A stretch of DNA of 64,000 nt from Pipra filicauda (Eukaryota > Chordata > Aves > Passeriformes > Pipridae): the NCBI RefSeq assembly GCF_003945595.2, contig NW_024104440.1:365449-429448 (forward strand), given 5' to 3'. The notes beneath the pieces are model-generated. The model worked only from the letters and a program-made list of their open reading frames with translations, was not told the DNA's origin and searched no databases. This document shows, piece after piece, positions 62,501-64,000 of the stretch. Position 1 is the stretch's first letter. Each line of letters begins with the position of its first letter. The position numbers and the translations under genes were made by a program.

Positions 62501-63758
62501 AAAAGAATCTCCCCGTATTTCAGATTTTAGGGAGTACTTCTACTTCTGTAGCCCAGGCAGAAGATTCTTCTGACTTGTCCGCTTCGGGACAAAAACACGT
62601 ATTTTGACAAAGCTTAAAAAAATACAAATAAAAAGACATCATCTGACCTTTAACTTCACCAAATGAGCATGTTCAACTAAAGAAATAATAAACCATTCAC
62701 TCCTTTTTTCCTTATAGCTTATACTATATTTATGTTATTAAAAAAGGTCATGATATTTACATAATTGAAATCTTTTAAGTACATGAATCATTGTTGATAC
62801 ACACCATTTTTTTTTGGTCCTCTCCAGATGACTGCATCATCAGGGCTGCTAAGCAAGAACCCCACTGACATGACACCTAAGTTTTCTTCAACATACTGAA
62901 AGAGAAGCAGAGAAACAGAGCAGTGAAGAAAGAGTAAAGAAACCAACTCTGAAGCCCTATTTTATAGAAAAAGCAGCTGGAGGAGAAGACATTAATAAAA
63001 TAAAGGCAGAGAACCTTATCTTCTATCACAGGGCATTAAAAGCTACAATCAAACTGAAAAAATGCAGCTGTTACAGCAGTTTATGGAACCACTGGAAACA
63101 ACAAAAGGATAAAAACAGCTTTCCCTCTCAGCCCAAGCTGTCTTTTTAAGAGCACACTACAAGCTATCTCTTGCAAAACTCTCCCTGCATTTTGCAAAGA
63201 TTAATGAGGTTATCCTTGTGTGCAAGGTACTTCTTGGCTGTCACAGAAAAAGTGACACACTACACAGCTGACTGATACCCCAAATAACAAAACCGAGGAA
63301 CTTATATTTATATTTATTGCCTGCAGTAGGGAAATCAGTAAACAAGAGATACAGTATCACTATAATTAACAAAAGAAATTTAACACTCTGAACCTATAGA
63401 GTGTACATCCAGATTCTATAGTACCCGTAAATATATTCTATAGCATTCTCTGTATGTTCTGTAGAATCTGGATAAATATGAAATCTGGATAGAAAATCTG
63501 GAAACATAGAATCTATAGATTCTATATCCTGTATATGTATCTTGTATATCTTCTATATCTTGTATATTCTATATCGTGTATCTATAGAATCTGAATATTT
63601 AAGTAATTAGAAAAAGAACTAACAGAAGTGCCTCCTGCTTCTCCCTCACTCATTTCTTAACATAGAACACAGTGCCCAACCCAAACAAACCCAATAAACT
63701 TTCTGAAACAGCTGCACCAACTCACCACTGGAGACCATCCAGATCCACTCTGATGAAC
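59514..63758 (-). CDS. NUBP1: NUBP1, cytosolic Fe-S cluster assembly scaffold (partial, C-terminal part)
   Basis: NUBP1 (Nbp35) is a MRP/MinD-type P-loop NTPase that with NUBP2 forms the scaffold on which Fe-S clusters are built for cytosolic and nuclear proteins. Seven exons join in phase to give about 209 residues, equal to roughly human 112-320. Visible are [31 protein letters not shown], the deviant Walker B region [27 protein letters not shown] with the CPxC cluster ligands, [15 protein letters not shown] and [20 protein letters not shown]. The N-terminal cysteine motif and the P-loop GKGGVGKS should lie on exons beyond position 64000. Convergent with TVP23A. Identity is secure. Confidence 0.96.
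60136..60219 (-). CDS. NUBP1: NUBP1 exon
   Basis: 84 bases, phase 1 at both ends. Encodes [20 protein letters not shown] and SYRNIIQ. Acceptor CCTTCAAG, donor GTAAGT. Confidence 0.95.
60918..61020 (-). CDS. NUBP1: NUBP1 exon
   Basis: 103 bases. Encodes [20 protein letters not shown] then [14 protein letters not shown]. Acceptor TTGTCCCAG, donor GTAAAG. Confidence 0.96.
61140..61250 (-). CDS. NUBP1: NUBP1 exon with CPxC cluster motif
   Basis: 111 bases, in frame. Encodes [20 protein letters not shown] and [17 protein letters not shown]. The two cysteines of CPKC are Fe-S ligands in the family. Acceptor ATTTGTAG, donor GTAAGG. Confidence 0.96.
62310..62464 (-). CDS. NUBP1: NUBP1 exon with Walker B region
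   Basis: 155 bases. Encodes [36 protein letters not shown] and [15 protein letters not shown]-rich compared with its flanks. Acceptor CTTTTAG, donor GTATGG. Confidence 0.96.
62805..62895 (-). CDS. NUBP1: NUBP1 exon
   Basis: 91 bases. Encodes [20 protein letters not shown] then [10 protein letters not shown]. Acceptor CTCTTTCAG, donor AATG|GTGTGT. Confidence 0.95.
63396..63597. repeat. AT-rich degenerate repeat with palindromic core
   Basis: Many copies of AGAATCTGGAT / AGATTCTATA-like and TATCTTGTATATC-like words in both orientations, inside a NUBP1 intron. A perfect 20-base palindrome, ATAGAATCTATAGATTCTAT, sits at 63506-63525. Unit borders are irregular. Confidence 0.8.
63726..63758 (-). 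CDS. NUBP1: NUBP1 exon (first in window)
   Basis: A 33-base exon coding [11 protein letters not shown], identical to human over its length. Acceptor CAATTTTCAG, donor GTGAGT. In frame at both ends. Confidence 0.93.
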
Positions 63759-64000
63759 CTGAAAATTGAAGAGATACATAAAGTTATAAGAGAAATAAAT
63801 ACAGATGTTACACAAAACATGAACATAAGTCAAACCTGGGTAACAGCTTTCCTGCCTGCAGGGACAATCCTGCTTTATTGGGGTGGTTGAGGTAAAAACT
63901 GCAGGAGCACCAGATCTTCATCAGTAAGTGAACAATAACTGTTCAACCCTTATGCAAGTTTACCCATGACTTCGCATAGTTATATAAAATACTCGAGGGC
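63759..64000 (-). other. NUBP1: NUBP1 intron, right edge of window
   Basis: No exon for the preceding protein segment (ICGPSIPKIMGLEGEQ in human) is seen here, so the upstream exons lie outside. Confidence 0.7.

Overview
The window reads as vertebrate nuclear DNA, most likely from a bird. Genes are split into short exons with GT-AG introns. Three truncated CR1-type LINE copies of the sauropsid kind are present. The proteins match human ones at roughly orthologue level. Gene order and orientation reproduce human 16p13.13 (NUBP1, TVP23A, CIITA), read from the opposite strand. The species cannot be named from sequence alone.

Layout: 1-9400 is non-coding DNA downstream of CIITA. 9401-27755 (minus) holds the complete coding part of CIITA in 18 coding exons, about 1106 residues, which I could join exon by exon with consistent phase. 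27773-47040 is the CIITA upstream region, with an interferon-regulatory-factor-like motif cluster and two candidate first exons, none proven. 47040-47700 is a CpG-rich promoter island at the start of TVP23A (plus, 47510 to 57973 or 58445). 59514-63758 (minus) holds the last seven coding exons of NUBP1, about 209 residues; its N-terminal part, including the P-loop, lies beyond the right edge. CIITA and TVP23A are divergent; TVP23A and NUBP1 converge tail to tail.

The three genes do not form one pathway. CIITA is the master transcriptional co-activator of MHC class II genes. TVP23A is a Golgi membrane protein of the TVP23/FAM18 family. NUBP1 is a P-loop scaffold of cytosolic iron-sulfur cluster assembly. 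Their linkage is ancestral synteny. I saw no clearly new biological system. The points most worth a second look are the IRF-like array, the candidate CIITA first exons, the loss of a proposed GTP-binding motif in this CIITA, the uncertain TVP23A C-terminus, and a palindromic AT-rich repeat inside NUBP1.
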